A DNA stretch of 64,000 nt, from the NCBI GenBank assembly GCA_035758825.1, contig DASTWA010000009.1, positions 16,975 to 80,974 on the forward strand. The letters are read 5' to 3'. Both the position numbers and the translations under genes were made by a program. The notes below the pieces were generated by a model. The model did no database searches, was not told the origin of the DNA, and saw nothing but the letters and a program-made list of their open reading frames with translations. The stretch comes from JARIHD01 sp035758825. GTDB lineage: Bacteria; Patescibacteriota; Saccharimonadia; Saccharimonadales; UBA4665. Shown here one piece after another: positions 1 to 8,440 of the stretch (position 1 is the stretch's first letter; each line of letters starts with the position of its first letter).

Positions 1-625
1 CGTCTTCGCTGACTTCGTTGGCACCGGCTTCAACCATCATGATGGCTTCGGCGGTACCGGCGACCACCAGGTCGAGCTTGTTCTTGGCCAGTGCTTCGGC
101 ACTCAGGAATGGCGCCAGCTTGCCGTTTTCATCGTAGCCGACGCGCAGACCAGCTACCGGACCCTCAAATGGGGCGCCAGTCAGCATAAAGGCAGCGCTC
201 ATGGCGATCATGGCAACCATATCAGGACGGAAGGTCGGATCGGTGCTGAGCACGGTTGCGACACCCTGTACCTCGTGACGGTAGCCTTTTGGCCACAGCG
301 GACGGATTGGCCGGTCGATCAGACGACCGATAAGGATGGCCTCCTCGGAAGGACGGCCTTCACGCTTAATAAAACGGGAACCACTGATCTTGCCTGCTGC
401 GTACATCTTTTCTTCGTAGTCGATGCTCAGCGGGAAGTAATCCATGCCGGTTACTGGCTTATCGCTGACCATAGCGGTCCCGAGCACGACGGTGTCGCCG
501 TAACGGGCAATAACCGAGGCGCTGGTACGGAACCCAACACGGCCAACTTCGAGGCTTAGCTTACGACCGCAAAACTCGGTCTCTACTAACACGATAGGCT
601 TGTTGTGTGGATTGATGATTTCCAT
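1..625 (-). CDS. pnp: Polyribonucleotide nucleotidyltransferase (PNPase), N-terminal part
   Basis: Phosphorolytic 3'-5' exoribonuclease of mRNA decay. Only the first 208 codons are present; the gene runs off the left edge. Reading the minus strand from ATG at 625 gives MEIINPHNKPIVLVETEFCG, then RFIKREGRPSE and GRLIDRPIRPLWPKGY, which are hallmark segments of the first RNase PH-like domain. The reading frame stays open to position 1. It lies downstream of rpsO in the same direction, the classic rpsO-pnp order. A separate promoter-like pair lies in the gap between them, so pnp may be transcribed both by read-through and on its own. Confidence 0.95.
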   Translation of the reverse strand, partial: MEIINPHNKPIVLVETEFCGRKLSLEVGRVGFRTSASVIARYGDTVVLGTAMVSDKPVTGMDYFPLSIDYEEKMYAAGKISGSRFIKREGRPSEEAILIGRLIDRPIRPLWPKGYRHEVQGVATVLSTDPTFRPDMVAMIAMSAAFMLTGAPFEGPVAGLRVGYDENGKLAPFLSAEALAKNKLDLVVAGTAEAIMMVEAGANEVSED

Positions 626-715
626 TCTGTGTTTATATTCGCCTTTCTTGGCTCAGAGGTGCTAACGAACACAGTGCAAATATATTGCTAGCCCCTTGTG
701 CTATTTTCTGGGAGC

Positions 716-744
716 GATATATCTGACCCCTGTTCGCTAGTCAA
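716..744 (-). promoter_or_regulatory. Promoter-like pair upstream of pnp
   Basis: On the minus strand, TTGACT (739-744), a 17-nt spacer and TATATC (716-721). It lies about 90 nt upstream of the pnp ATG, leaving a long 5' leader. Inferred from consensus match only. Confidence 0.5.
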
Positions 745-819
745 ACTACTCTAGTAGCCTTAATGTGCACAAGCTTGTGGCCTCTGCCAAAAGGAAGAGA
801 CCAGTAGTCTATGCACCAA

Positions 820-1086
820 TTACCGGCGAATGCCGAGCTTCTTGATGAGGTCAAGGTACGCCTGGCCATCGTGTGCGGCAATGTACTGCAGATGACGCTT
901 GCGCTGACCTACGAGCTGCAAAAGACCACGGCGTGCTGCGAAGTCTTTCTTGTTCACCTTAAGGTGCTCAGTCAACTCCTTGATGCGCTCGGTCATAATG
1001 CCCACCTGGACAGCGGCGCTACCGGTATCAGTCTTGTGACCCTGCAGGCCCTTGATAACTGCTTGTTTTTTCTCACTTGTAATCAT
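820..1086 (-). CDS. rpsO: 30S ribosomal protein S15
   Basis: Primary 16S rRNA-binding protein of the small-subunit platform. The 88-residue product matches the usual family length. It contains HKTDTGSAAVQVGIMTERI and HLKVNKKDFAARRGLLQLVG, both diagnostic S15 segments. The ATG at 1086 sits 9 nt after a TAAAAT -10 element, so the mRNA is predicted to be leaderless. pnp follows in the same direction. Confidence 0.97.
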   Translation of the reverse strand: MITSEKKQAVIKGLQGHKTDTGSAAVQVGIMTERIKELTEHLKVNKKDFAARRGLLQLVGQRKRHLQYIAAHDGQAYLDLIKKLGIRR

Positions 1087-1095
1087 ACTTGAGCT

Positions 1096-1124
1096 ATTTT
1101 ATCAGATACCTACCCCTAATTCAA
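1096..1124 (-). promoter_or_regulatory. rpsO promoter
   Basis: Minus strand: TTGAAT (1119-1124), 17-nt spacer, TAAAAT (1096-1101), then 9 nt to the rpsO ATG. Close to the sigma-70 consensus, with almost no room for a 5' UTR. Confidence 0.7.
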
Positions 1125-1130
1125 GGTGTT

Positions 1131-1940
1131 TTATGCCGGCCTGAGAGCGATGGTAGCCAGTGCCCAGCGGCGAGATTGGGTAATTGTTGCCGCGAAGGGC
1201 CCCTGCGACCCAGTGCCTGGCGTGAGCATATTGTAGGTAGCCAGGGCGGTATTATTTGTGGTGTTAGTGGTACAAGTCGTTAATTCGTCGCTAAAGCCCG
1301 TGGGGTCAGTCCAATCCGTAGCACTCAAGGTCGTACCGGTGGTGGTAGGTACACCGTACACCGCCACGATCATCGCGCCGGTGGTGGTCACTGTAATTGC
1401 TGGGGCCGAAGCGGTAGTCGCGGTTACTGTCGCCTCGCCAAAAACCACCGCGGTGTCTAATGGCGTCGTTTGATTCACGTTCGAGTACGCTCGCAGGTGA
1501 GCCGTGTAGTTCTCGGCAGTAGTCGAAGTAGTCGTAACAGTCGCCCCCGCGTCTCCGGCCTGCGCCAGCCTAGTATAGACAGCAAGAGTATACGCTGCCG
1601 CTCCGGCCCGCTGCTCCCCTTGCTTGGTCCAGCCCGAAATGGCATTAAAAAGCGGGCTGCCGTTAAAACTCTGCGCCACCACCAAGACTAGCATATCCCC
1701 CACCTCAACAGTCGCTGGAATGGTAAGGTCCAGGGTATTGACCGCATTCGCTTGGTTGGAGGCCGTCGCACGAAGGCCAATAGTCGCAGGAGGCGACCCG
1801 GGAAAAATTGTCTGCCAGGCGCTGCCGTCCCAATATTTGATATCCGTTGGCACCACCCAGGAGGAGCCATTCCAATAAGAACACTTATCCGCAGTGAGCG
1901 GGGTCCAGGAGGAGCCATTCCATATCTGTGGCGTAGCCAT
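1131..1940 (-). CDS. Tail-fibre/surface-like protein with WNGSSW repeats
   Basis: Function not known. The 269-residue product opens with three imperfect copies of a short Trp-rich repeat (IWNGSSWTPL, YWNGSSWVVP, YWDGSAWQTIF) within the first 50 residues. The rest is Thr/Ala-rich beta-type sequence ending in TITQSRRWALATIALRPA. Such xWNGSxW repeats and low-complexity beta regions are typical of phage tail or receptor-binding proteins and of secreted surface proteins. No signal peptide is visible. It starts 8 nt after the stop of the upstream tail-fibre-like gene (1949-2962) on the same strand, so the two probably form one unit. No capsid, portal or terminase gene lies nearby. Confidence 0.6.
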   Translation of the reverse strand: MATPQIWNGSSWTPLTADKCSYWNGSSWVVPTDIKYWDGSAWQTIFPGSPPATIGLRATASNQANAVNTLDLTIPATVEVGDMLVLVVAQSFNGSPLFNAISGWTKQGEQRAGAAAYTLAVYTRLAQAGDAGATVTTTSTTAENYTAHLRAYSNVNQTTPLDTAVVFGEATVTATTASAPAITVTTTGAMIVAVYGVPTTTGTTLSATDWTDPTGFSDELTTCTTNTTNNTALATYNMLTPGTGSQGPFAATITQSRRWALATIALRPA

Positions 1941-1948
1941 ACACTAAC

Positions 1949-2962
1949 CTACGGTTGGATCCACAAGTCGCCCACCCTCGGACTTGAAGGCTGCGAAGCG
2001 CCATAGCTTACTTTGCGATCAACATTCGGGGCCGTCACGACACCCGTCGGGCTTACCGAGAACAAAGGATTGTTGGATATGTCTGTAGCCTCAATAAGGT
2101 TGCCGCTTTGGGTGCCGCTATTGGCCACCTTGACCCTTAGTGGTACGCGGCTTGCGGCAGAGGCGATTACCCGCAGCTCGCCGAATTCATTAAAGTAACC
2201 CGTACGGGACCCGCCATAGTACACGGCCAGGGTGTCTGGCGCCGAACTCCGGTCACCGCTCGGAATGTCGATGCGCACCGCCTGTGTGACGGCATCACTC
2301 ATTGTTATTTGGGTAGCCCCGGTTAACGTCTTGTTACCGCTGATGGTTTCTGTGCCGGCCAGGTGCACGACGGCATTATCGTTTGCCTTGGCGTTCAAGG
2401 CGGTCTGGGTAGCGGAACTAACCGGTTTGTTAGTATCCGACGTGTTGTCAACATTTGCCAAACCGACGTCTGTCTTGGTGAGTGTCAGATCAGTCTTTAG
2501 CTGTGCCGGCGTGCGGTTAGTCCAGGCCCCCGCCTTACGCTGGAGAACATCGTCGTTTGCGGGGGTAAGCCCGGCAATCGCCGTCAGGTCGGCGTCAGCA
2601 TCCTGCTTGGAGGCCAACCCCGGCACGGTCGGACTGGCGGCCGTACCGCCAAGGTCGCCAGCCAGCTGAACAATGCCCTTGTTGGTGGTAGTGGCGTCTG
2701 GGGCACCACTTGAGGCTACTGAATCTACATAGGTTTTGTTAGCGGCATCGGTGCCGTTAGTTGGTGCCGGCACGACTGGCGAGCTGGAAAAGGTCTTCAC
2801 GCCAGCGACATTCTGGGCGCCGGTAGTCTGAACAAAACCGCTGAGCGTGCCATCGGTTCGGACCTTGAGGGAACCATCGCTGTTATGCTCCACGTTCAAG
2901 AATTCATTGAGGATTATACCCCATTGCCCGCCATCGCTACCAGGTTGTGGAAGTCGTGCCAT
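1949..2962 (-). CDS. Phage tail-fibre-like protein with RLP..WG.ILNEFL N-terminal module
   Basis: A 337-residue protein of unknown role. Residues 2-33 form a module (RLPQPGSDGGQWGIILNEFL, then VEHNSDGSLK) shared with the gene at 12062-13576. The middle has tail-fibre-style repeats such as GIVQLAGDLGGTAASPTVPG and NGTDAANKTYVDS, and a trimeric-fibre-like NKTLTGATQ stretch. The end (SSPRVGDLWIQP) resembles short tail-collar motifs. It lacks a signal peptide. Likely co-transcribed with the WNGSSW protein downstream. Whether it belongs to a phage remnant, a contractile device or the cell surface cannot be told from sequence. Confidence 0.6.
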   Translation of the reverse strand: MARLPQPGSDGGQWGIILNEFLNVEHNSDGSLKVRTDGTLSGFVQTTGAQNVAGVKTFSSSPVVPAPTNGTDAANKTYVDSVASSGAPDATTTNKGIVQLAGDLGGTAASPTVPGLASKQDADADLTAIAGLTPANDDVLQRKAGAWTNRTPAQLKTDLTLTKTDVGLANVDNTSDTNKPVSSATQTALNAKANDNAVVHLAGTETISGNKTLTGATQITMSDAVTQAVRIDIPSGDRSSAPDTLAVYYGGSRTGYFNEFGELRVIASAASRVPLRVKVANSGTQSGNLIEATDISNNPLFSVSPTGVVTAPNVDRKVSYGASQPSSPRVGDLWIQP

Positions 2963-3035
2963 GCAAGCGAACCCTAACGTTAACTCTAGTGCTTATATGA
3001 TACTGGGCACCAGTGTAAGGCGCAAGGCTATTGTA

Positions 3036-3731
3036 TTATGATTCGACAGTATGGCGGACGATAACCTCGGGGGTGACTTGCTCAGGCGAAATGGCATTCG
3101 CAATGGTAAAATCACCGACTTTTGTGCGTCGCAGGCCACTCATATACGCTCCAGTGCCCAATGCCTTGCCCGCATCCTCGACAAGGGAGCGAATGTACGT
3201 ACCGCTCGATACATGAGCCGTAAATCGGATGATTGGATACTCATACGCTAATACCTCGATGTGCTCGATATGAACCGGTCGCGCCTGTAGCTCCGGGGCC
3301 TTGCCGGCGCGGGCCAGCTTATATGCTCGCTGACCGTTGATTTTTATTGCCGAAAAAGCGGGCGGGGTCTGCATTGTGTCGCCAACAAAAGCCGCCAGAG
3401 CATTCCGAACATCTTCTTTTGACGGCTCCAGATCGGATACAAACGTCTTTTCACCTTCCTCATCACCAGTGGTACTGGTTTGACCTAGGCGCATTGTCAC
3501 TTCGTAGACTTTGTCCAACTTGGTCAAGCTCATAGCCCGTTTGGTATACGTCCCAAGCAAGAGGACGAGCAATCCGGTTGCCATCGGATCAAGCGTGCCG
3601 GTATGCCCTACCGGAAAACGTTTTTTGCCAGTACTATTCAGTTCGGAATTTTGGATTACACGCCTAACGCGATTTACAGCGTCAAAGGACGTCCAGCCTC
3701 GGGGTTTGTCGATCAATAATATACCGTTCAT
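3036..3731 (-). CDS. truB: tRNA pseudouridine(55) synthase TruB
   Basis: Converts U55 of the tRNA T-loop to pseudouridine. The product begins MNGILLIDKPRGWTSFDAVN and holds the TruB catalytic motif GHTGTLDPMATGLL with its Asp nucleophile, then the family segments TPPAFSAIKINGQRAYKLAR and SSGTYIRSLVEDAGKALG. I chose the ATG at 3731 (231 aa); an in-frame ATG four codons earlier (3743) is also possible. It lies directly downstream of the NrnA-like gene on the same strand, as oligoribonuclease-like DHH genes often do next to truB. Confidence 0.95.
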   Translation of the reverse strand: MNGILLIDKPRGWTSFDAVNRVRRVIQNSELNSTGKKRFPVGHTGTLDPMATGLLVLLLGTYTKRAMSLTKLDKVYEVTMRLGQTSTTGDEEGEKTFVSDLEPSKEDVRNALAAFVGDTMQTPPAFSAIKINGQRAYKLARAGKAPELQARPVHIEHIEVLAYEYPIIRFTAHVSSGTYIRSLVEDAGKALGTGAYMSGLRRTKVGDFTIANAISPEQVTPEVIVRHTVES

Positions 3732-3788
3732 TGGTACAAGCATACCCTTCGCGAGTATTTAATCAAACTGCAAGATCAGTTGCACATA

Positions 3789-5762
3789 CTAGTACGGATT
3801 AGTCGGCGGCATCATCGGGGGCGGTACTGGGGGCGGTGCGTTTGGGTCTGTGGTTGCCTGCCCTTGTTCGGGCTCAACCAAATGCAAGGTCGGATTATTC
3901 TGGGGGTTCTGGTCTGCTGGCACAACTGCCGGTGCCGTGTTGCCCAACGGCAAGTTGACGGTCTGTGCGTTCAACGCTTCAATGGGGTCCAAGTTGGATG
4001 AAGGGGATGCGCCAATAGCCTGTTCCACTGCGTCCCTTGCACTACTTACATCCGGTGTGGAAGGATTGGCAGCCGGATTGTCATTGGGCGTAAGAGCACT
4101 GTCATTTGGCAACGGGTTAGACTGATTGTCGGAAGTGCCCGATCCGGGAGCCGAAAAGCTATTGATGTCGAAGGTTATCGGGTTGCTCGTCTGTGGGGCT
4201 TGTGCAGAAGAGCCTGTCTCTGGCAGCGGAGGCAGCATCGTATCGCTGGGCGCCATGTCCACAGATGTATCGGCGTGTGGGCTGTGGACGTCCTGTTCGA
4301 TGTCGCTTAACGTGCGGTCGGCCCCAATCGATCCTGTCGGTGCCGTCGGATTGCCGCTGCCAACCAAGAAGCTGTCAGCCGGAGCCGCACCGCCTGCAGG
4401 TTCTTCATAATCCGGTGACCCGGGGCTGGGGGGCATTATAGTCTGGCCCATCGGAGGCGTCGACGGCGTAACGTCATGGTTCGGCAGCGTGCCTGTCTCT
4501 GCCGCCTCTCCAAAGCCGGGTGTGGCTGATGCGGTCAACTGACCGCCCAGGGTCGGTGGTTCGAGCACCATCTTCGGCGGTTCGCTATGCCGGATGATTG
4601 TGGGAGGTTCACTCGGAGCCTTAGGTGGCAACGTATCTTCGAGAGGGCTTAGGGCGCCACCTTCGTCTATGTGAATCTGGGGAGCTATCTGTTCCGGCTT
4701 CTCTTCTGGCGGCACGGATACTGCTTCGGGGGCTGATTTTTCGGGCTCAAGCTCGGCTTCGGCCTTTGGTTCTTCTTGTTTTTGCGCTGTCTCTGGCTCC
4801 GAATTTTCCTCGGGTACGGCTTCTTCTTTCTTTTCTTCCTGAGGCTGCTCGGTTTTGAGCTCTTTTTCTTTTTGGGCAGGCTCGGTAGCTTCTTGAGCAG
4901 TCAATTTTTCGTCATGACTAATCTCAAGAGTGCCGTCATCCGGCTTCTTCTCTTCCTTTGGTTCGTCTTGGACGGATTCTTTACTCTCTTGGGCAATTGG
5001 CGCCGGTGGAGGAGGCGGCGCAGGCTCCTCCAGCTTAGTTGCAACAAGCTGCTGGTTGGCACCGCCAGCCATCAGCTCTGCGCTGATGCTCATTGTCTGC
5101 GGCGATGTCTTGGCATTGCTAAAGCGCTCAGTCTCGGCGACAATACCAGTCAGTAATGCGGTTGCGATCTGTGTATCGATAAGTTTTTTGTCGAGTAGTT
5201 CGATTAATTGCGTAGCGAGCTCGCTAAGGCTGCTGGCATTGGGGTCAAGCCAGTTGATACTGCCCAGCTCCCCGCCCGGCTTTACATTCATGGTTACGAC
5301 AGTAGCGTCATGCAGAATACGGCCGTGGCTGGTGATTGCCTGGTCGAGGTCGGCTTGGTTATGAACCCCGAGAGCCAGGACAACATCGACGTTAAAGTCA
5401 CCTTGGCTAAACTCAAGGTCTTTCTCGTTGATCGATGTCTTGTAGGGAGTGATGAAAATCTTAACGACCCGGTCTTCGACTTTGTAGCGAAGCTTGTCGG
5501 CTTTGGACTTGTCGAGGGCAATGATGAAGTCGCGAAGCGAATCGGTATTTTTCTCTAGGGTCTTTTCCGGCTGGAGAAACTCGATAGTTGACGGTGTCGC
5601 GCCGCTGTATACAGCCGTGGCGTGCTTCCCCATTTTGTTGAGGGTCAACGTCAGGCCGATGCAGGCTGCAAGCTGGTCAACGGAGGGATTGCTGCTAACG
5701 GTTACCAGGATGTTGTTCGCTTGTTTGATTCGTTCAGCTGCCTGCTGCTTTTGGCTGTCCAT
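3789..5762 (-). CDS. DHH-family phosphoesterase homologue without catalytic motifs, with long disordered tail
   Basis: Residues 1-240 follow the NrnA/DHH-DHHA1 fold: ERIKQANNILVTVSSNPSVD aligns with motif I, GSINWLDPNASSLSELATQL with the segment after the DHH motif, and RFSNAKTSPQTMSISAELMA with the NrnA substrate-side motif. The metal ligands are gone: motif I reads NPSVDQ instead of NPDGDA, and the DHH triad near residues 157-161 reads TMNVK. Residues 241-657 are Pro/Glu/Thr-rich, low complexity and probably disordered, ending PPPMMPPTNPY. The scaffold is kept while the chemistry appears lost, so a binding or regulatory role is more likely than nuclease activity. truB follows. Confidence 0.75.
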   Translation of the reverse strand: MDSQKQQAAERIKQANNILVTVSSNPSVDQLAACIGLTLTLNKMGKHATAVYSGATPSTIEFLQPEKTLEKNTDSLRDFIIALDKSKADKLRYKVEDRVVKIFITPYKTSINEKDLEFSQGDFNVDVVLALGVHNQADLDQAITSHGRILHDATVVTMNVKPGGELGSINWLDPNASSLSELATQLIELLDKKLIDTQIATALLTGIVAETERFSNAKTSPQTMSISAELMAGGANQQLVATKLEEPAPPPPPAPIAQESKESVQDEPKEEKKPDDGTLEISHDEKLTAQEATEPAQKEKELKTEQPQEEKKEEAVPEENSEPETAQKQEEPKAEAELEPEKSAPEAVSVPPEEKPEQIAPQIHIDEGGALSPLEDTLPPKAPSEPPTIIRHSEPPKMVLEPPTLGGQLTASATPGFGEAAETGTLPNHDVTPSTPPMGQTIMPPSPGSPDYEEPAGGAAPADSFLVGSGNPTAPTGSIGADRTLSDIEQDVHSPHADTSVDMAPSDTMLPPLPETGSSAQAPQTSNPITFDINSFSAPGSGTSDNQSNPLPNDSALTPNDNPAANPSTPDVSSARDAVEQAIGASPSSNLDPIEALNAQTVNLPLGNTAPAVVPADQNPQNNPTLHLVEPEQGQATTDPNAPPPVPPPMMPPTNPY

Positions 5763-5883
5763 ACTTTTTGTTTTACCTTAAGGTTTGCACTCTTAGGCAA
5801 AGCGTACCACATAACCATAAGCTTGTCGATAAGTTTATCTGAATACCTTGTGTATAGGTACTGTCCGCTGGCTATCCCACCTC

Positions 5884-5912
5884 TTTACAACACTGGTCAA
5901 CTCCTGTATAGT
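5884..5912 (+). promoter_or_regulatory. rpsT promoter
   Basis: TTTACA (5884-5889), 17-nt spacer, TATAGT (5907-5912), followed by a leader of roughly 30 nt before the rpsT ATG. Confidence 0.65.
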
Positions 5913-5947
5913 TTACTTCGACAAATTAACAACAAAGGTACCAGAGA

Positions 5948-6334
5948 ATGCCAATTATCAAGTCAGCAAAAAAGCGCGTAAAGGTCGCAAACAAAGCGGC
6001 TGTACGCAACAGTAAAACCAAGCGCACCCTTAAAGGCGCCCTTAAGGCTTTTCACCGTGCAGTCACCGGGGGCGGCAAAGACGTCAAAGAAACGCAGAGC
6101 AAAGCTCAGAGCGCTCTTGACACCGCCGCTAAAAAGGGTGTTATTCACAAGAACAAGGCCGCCCGCAAGAAGAGCCAAGCCGCTAAGGCCGCGAAAGCTG
6201 CTGCAGGGGTAACCAGCAAGGCTGCTGCTAAAAAGGCGCCCGCAAAGAAGTCCGCCCCAGCCAAAAAAGCTACGGCTGCCAAAAAGCCCGTCGCCAAGAA
6301 GCCGACCGCCAAAAAGACTGTCGCAAAGAAATAG
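5948..6334 (+). CDS. rpsT: 30S ribosomal protein S20 with Lys/Ala-rich C-terminal extension
   Basis: S20 binds 16S rRNA in the small-subunit body. The first ~85 residues are ordinary S20: MPIIKSAKKRVKVANKAAVR, an R-N-S-K core and KGVIHKNKAARKKS. The usual length is about 85-90 residues, but this one has 128. The extra ~43 residues are repeats of the type AAKKAPAKKSAPAKKA and KKPVAKKPTAKK, like histone H1 tails. The tail should be disordered and strongly basic and might bind rRNA or DNA. The gene stands alone with its own promoter. Confidence 0.93.
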   Translation: MPIIKSAKKRVKVANKAAVRNSKTKRTLKGALKAFHRAVTGGGKDVKETQSKAQSALDTAAKKGVIHKNKAARKKSQAAKAAKAAAGVTSKAAAKKAPAKKSAPAKKATAAKKPVAKKPTAKKTVAKK

Positions 6335-7438
6335 CTAGCGCAACGCACTGGCCAAAATCGCCGCACCTGCATGGTGCGGCGATTTGCTGTATTCGCCGCC
6401 AAGTACTGAGCGGGGGCTTTGGTCGAGCATATTTTTTACACGGGTGGCAGCTTCACGTTCTATTTGCCACTCGTTCCAACGGGGGCGCTCTCTTTTCAAT
6501 ATCCCCTCTTGGCAATCTACAGCGGCGCTCACCAGCACCATAACGCCCGAAGCCCCCCACATTGCATCAATTGCCCTGTTAAAAGCCTGCCATTCTGCGC
6601 TGGCTTCGTCCTCACTGGTTGCACCGCGTAAAAATGACGCCGTGGCTTCCCTGCCGGCCGGTTCTCCAGCAGGAGATAGATTAAGTACATAATGCAACAA
6701 CGAACGCTCGGCAGCATAGTAGGGGCTGCTGTCCCCGGGCCGGTCAGACGGGCTAACCGTGCAGTAGTCACCGTTCCGAACCACCAAATTCATGTGCTCC
6801 GCAAAAGCCTCGCCAGCCCAGTGCGGAAGCCAGCGCCCAAACACATGGCTTGCCTCATGGGGCAACGATTCATAGATGCTATCCATAACTTCCCTTTCGC
6901 GGGTCTGCTCATCCGGGCCGATCCCTTGGGCGATAGTCATGTGGTTAAAGGCATTCCGGTACTGGCCAACCTTCCACACCAGGATGGTATCGCGAAAGTC
7001 TCCCACGTACAGGCCCATAGCCCTAATGCGCCGGATTTTGGCGGTTGCACTCTGGCTTACCCACCCTTGGGCCATGCCATCATGCAAACGGTTGATATAA
7101 CTGTCTTTCAAAAAAAAGAATCGCTCGGCAATTGCCGGCGACCTGTTCAAGTTGTCTAAAATTGCATTGTGGCGTTTTAAGAAGTCTGCGATCTGTTCGT
7201 CCGATGCATCGTAGGCGAGCCACTCACTTGTCGGACGGAGACGTCTACGCACGCCCGCCGGCGGTTCGTCCGAAAAGACATTTTGCACATATGTATCCAG
7301 CCGATCTGTCTGCAGCGGCTCTAGTTTTCTGATCTGCTCTCGTAGGTCATTCGTCTCAAACAAATCCCACTCATTTTGTTCAACAAATGAAGCGGCATGA
7401 TGTTCGATTGCGTCTGGCGGAACGGGTTGATGTGACAT
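6335..7438 (-). CDS. Putative gluzincin-type zinc metalloprotease
   Basis: Not assignable to a named family. The 367-residue protein contains LPHEASHVFGRWLPHWAG followed by EAFAEH, that is HExxH plus a downstream GExxA(E) segment, the zinc-binding layout of gluzincin peptidases. No signal peptide or membrane helix is clear, so it is probably cytoplasmic. I prefer ATG 7438 over an upstream TTG (7477); a TATTAT box lies about 13 nt before it. The last codons contain the 13-bp hairpin that follows rpsT on the other strand. Protease activity is inferred from the motif alone. Confidence 0.55.
   Translation of the reverse strand: MSHQPVPPDAIEHHAASFVEQNEWDLFETNDLREQIRKLEPLQTDRLDTYVQNVFSDEPPAGVRRRLRPTSEWLAYDASDEQIADFLKRHNAILDNLNRSPAIAERFFFLKDSYINRLHDGMAQGWVSQSATAKIRRIRAMGLYVGDFRDTILVWKVGQYRNAFNHMTIAQGIGPDEQTREREVMDSIYESLPHEASHVFGRWLPHWAGEAFAEHMNLVVRNGDYCTVSPSDRPGDSSPYYAAERSLLHYVLNLSPAGEPAGREATASFLRGATSEDEASAEWQAFNRAIDAMWGASGVMVLVSAAVDCQEGILKRERPRWNEWQIEREAATRVKNMLDQSPRSVLGGEYSKSPHHAGAAILASALR
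6355..6385. terminator. 13-bp perfect hairpin between rpsT and the convergent protease gene
   Basis: AAATCGCCGCACC and its exact reverse complement flank the loop TGCAT. It begins 21 nt after the rpsT stop and lies wholly within the last coding codons of the convergent gene (6335-7438). There is only a short T run, so termination is likely but not certain. Confidence 0.55.
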
Positions 7439-7494
7439 ACTGCATATTTTTATAATACATAGTGGCCAAATATCCAATACGAGTATATCGTTTA

Positions 7495-8418
7495 CTAATT
7501 GTTCGCTAGCCTCAGTAAAAATAGCTGCAGGGCTTCGTCGGCGTCAATGCTGCTGCGCTTGAGCCGCATATCCAAATCGAGCAAGTCGGCGATGAGCTCC
7601 TTAATTTGTCCAAGGCTCAGCTGACGGGCGATGCCTTGGCTCTTGCGAACAACAAATGGGTTGAGCTTGGCCTCTTTGGAGATTTGGTCGGCAGTCCGCG
7701 GCGCACCGGCCTTTACGGTGGCAAGCACATGAAGCTGCCAGGCGAGCATGGCAAGGATAGCCTGAGGCTCTACCCTGAGGGCGCGTTGCTCCCTGTAAAT
7801 CTGAAAAGCTTTCTGAGGATTCCCCGAAAAGGCCGCATCTACCAACTCAAATACCGTACTCTGAGGCAACCGTTCAACTAAGAGCTCGATTGTATTCTTG
7901 GTAATCTCGTCGTTATATGCCAAAAGCTTGTCCAGTTCGCTCTGGAGCAGCTGCTGATTGGCGCCGATACGGTCAATAAGCAGCTTGGCGTCGGTCTGGC
8001 TGACCTTACCGCTCTTCTCGCTGACATATCCTACGGCCCACTTTGCCAATGCAAAGGCATCCAATTCGCCAAACTCCCGAAAGTCGGTCTGCTTTTTGAG
8101 AGTCTTATAATACACGCCGCGCTTGTCCAGCTTGGGCTCGTAGATAACGAGGTCAGTACTGTCGGCCGCAGCCTCCAGAATGTTTGCGATGCCTTCGGCA
8201 AATGACTTTTGTTTGCCCGGTTCGCGAAGGACAACCAGCTTTCGGACACTCAAAAATGGCATGCTCTGGATGCTTTCGATCATGCGTTCGCTCGGCGTAT
8301 CCTCACCGTCAAAACGTTCGATTGCCATATCGCCATGCTCAGCCAAAAAAACCTGGACGATGCCGTCCAGCTCCTTCTTGCGGTGCAAGTCATTTGTCCC
8401 CGAGATCGTCACTATCAT
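7495..8418 (-). CDS. holA: DNA polymerase III, delta subunit
   Basis: Clamp-loader wrench subunit that opens the beta ring. The 307-residue length is normal. It shows the N-terminal AAA-like fold (MIVTISGTNDLHRKKEL), SMPFLSVRKLVVLREPGKQK, the LLQSELDKLLAY helix and the STVFELVDAAFSGNPQKAFQ segment typical of HolA. The ATG at 8418 follows a TATCAT box by 8 nt, so leaderless expression is predicted. The membrane-anchored gene at 8441-9112 precedes it on the same strand, 22 nt away. Confidence 0.92.
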   Translation of the reverse strand: MIVTISGTNDLHRKKELDGIVQVFLAEHGDMAIERFDGEDTPSERMIESIQSMPFLSVRKLVVLREPGKQKSFAEGIANILEAAADSTDLVIYEPKLDKRGVYYKTLKKQTDFREFGELDAFALAKWAVGYVSEKSGKVSQTDAKLLIDRIGANQQLLQSELDKLLAYNDEITKNTIELLVERLPQSTVFELVDAAFSGNPQKAFQIYREQRALRVEPQAILAMLAWQLHVLATVKAGAPRTADQISKEAKLNPFVVRKSQGIARQLSLGQIKELIADLLDLDMRLKRSSIDADEALQLFLLRLANN

Positions 8419-8440
8419 ACAAGGCTATGATACCACGCTG

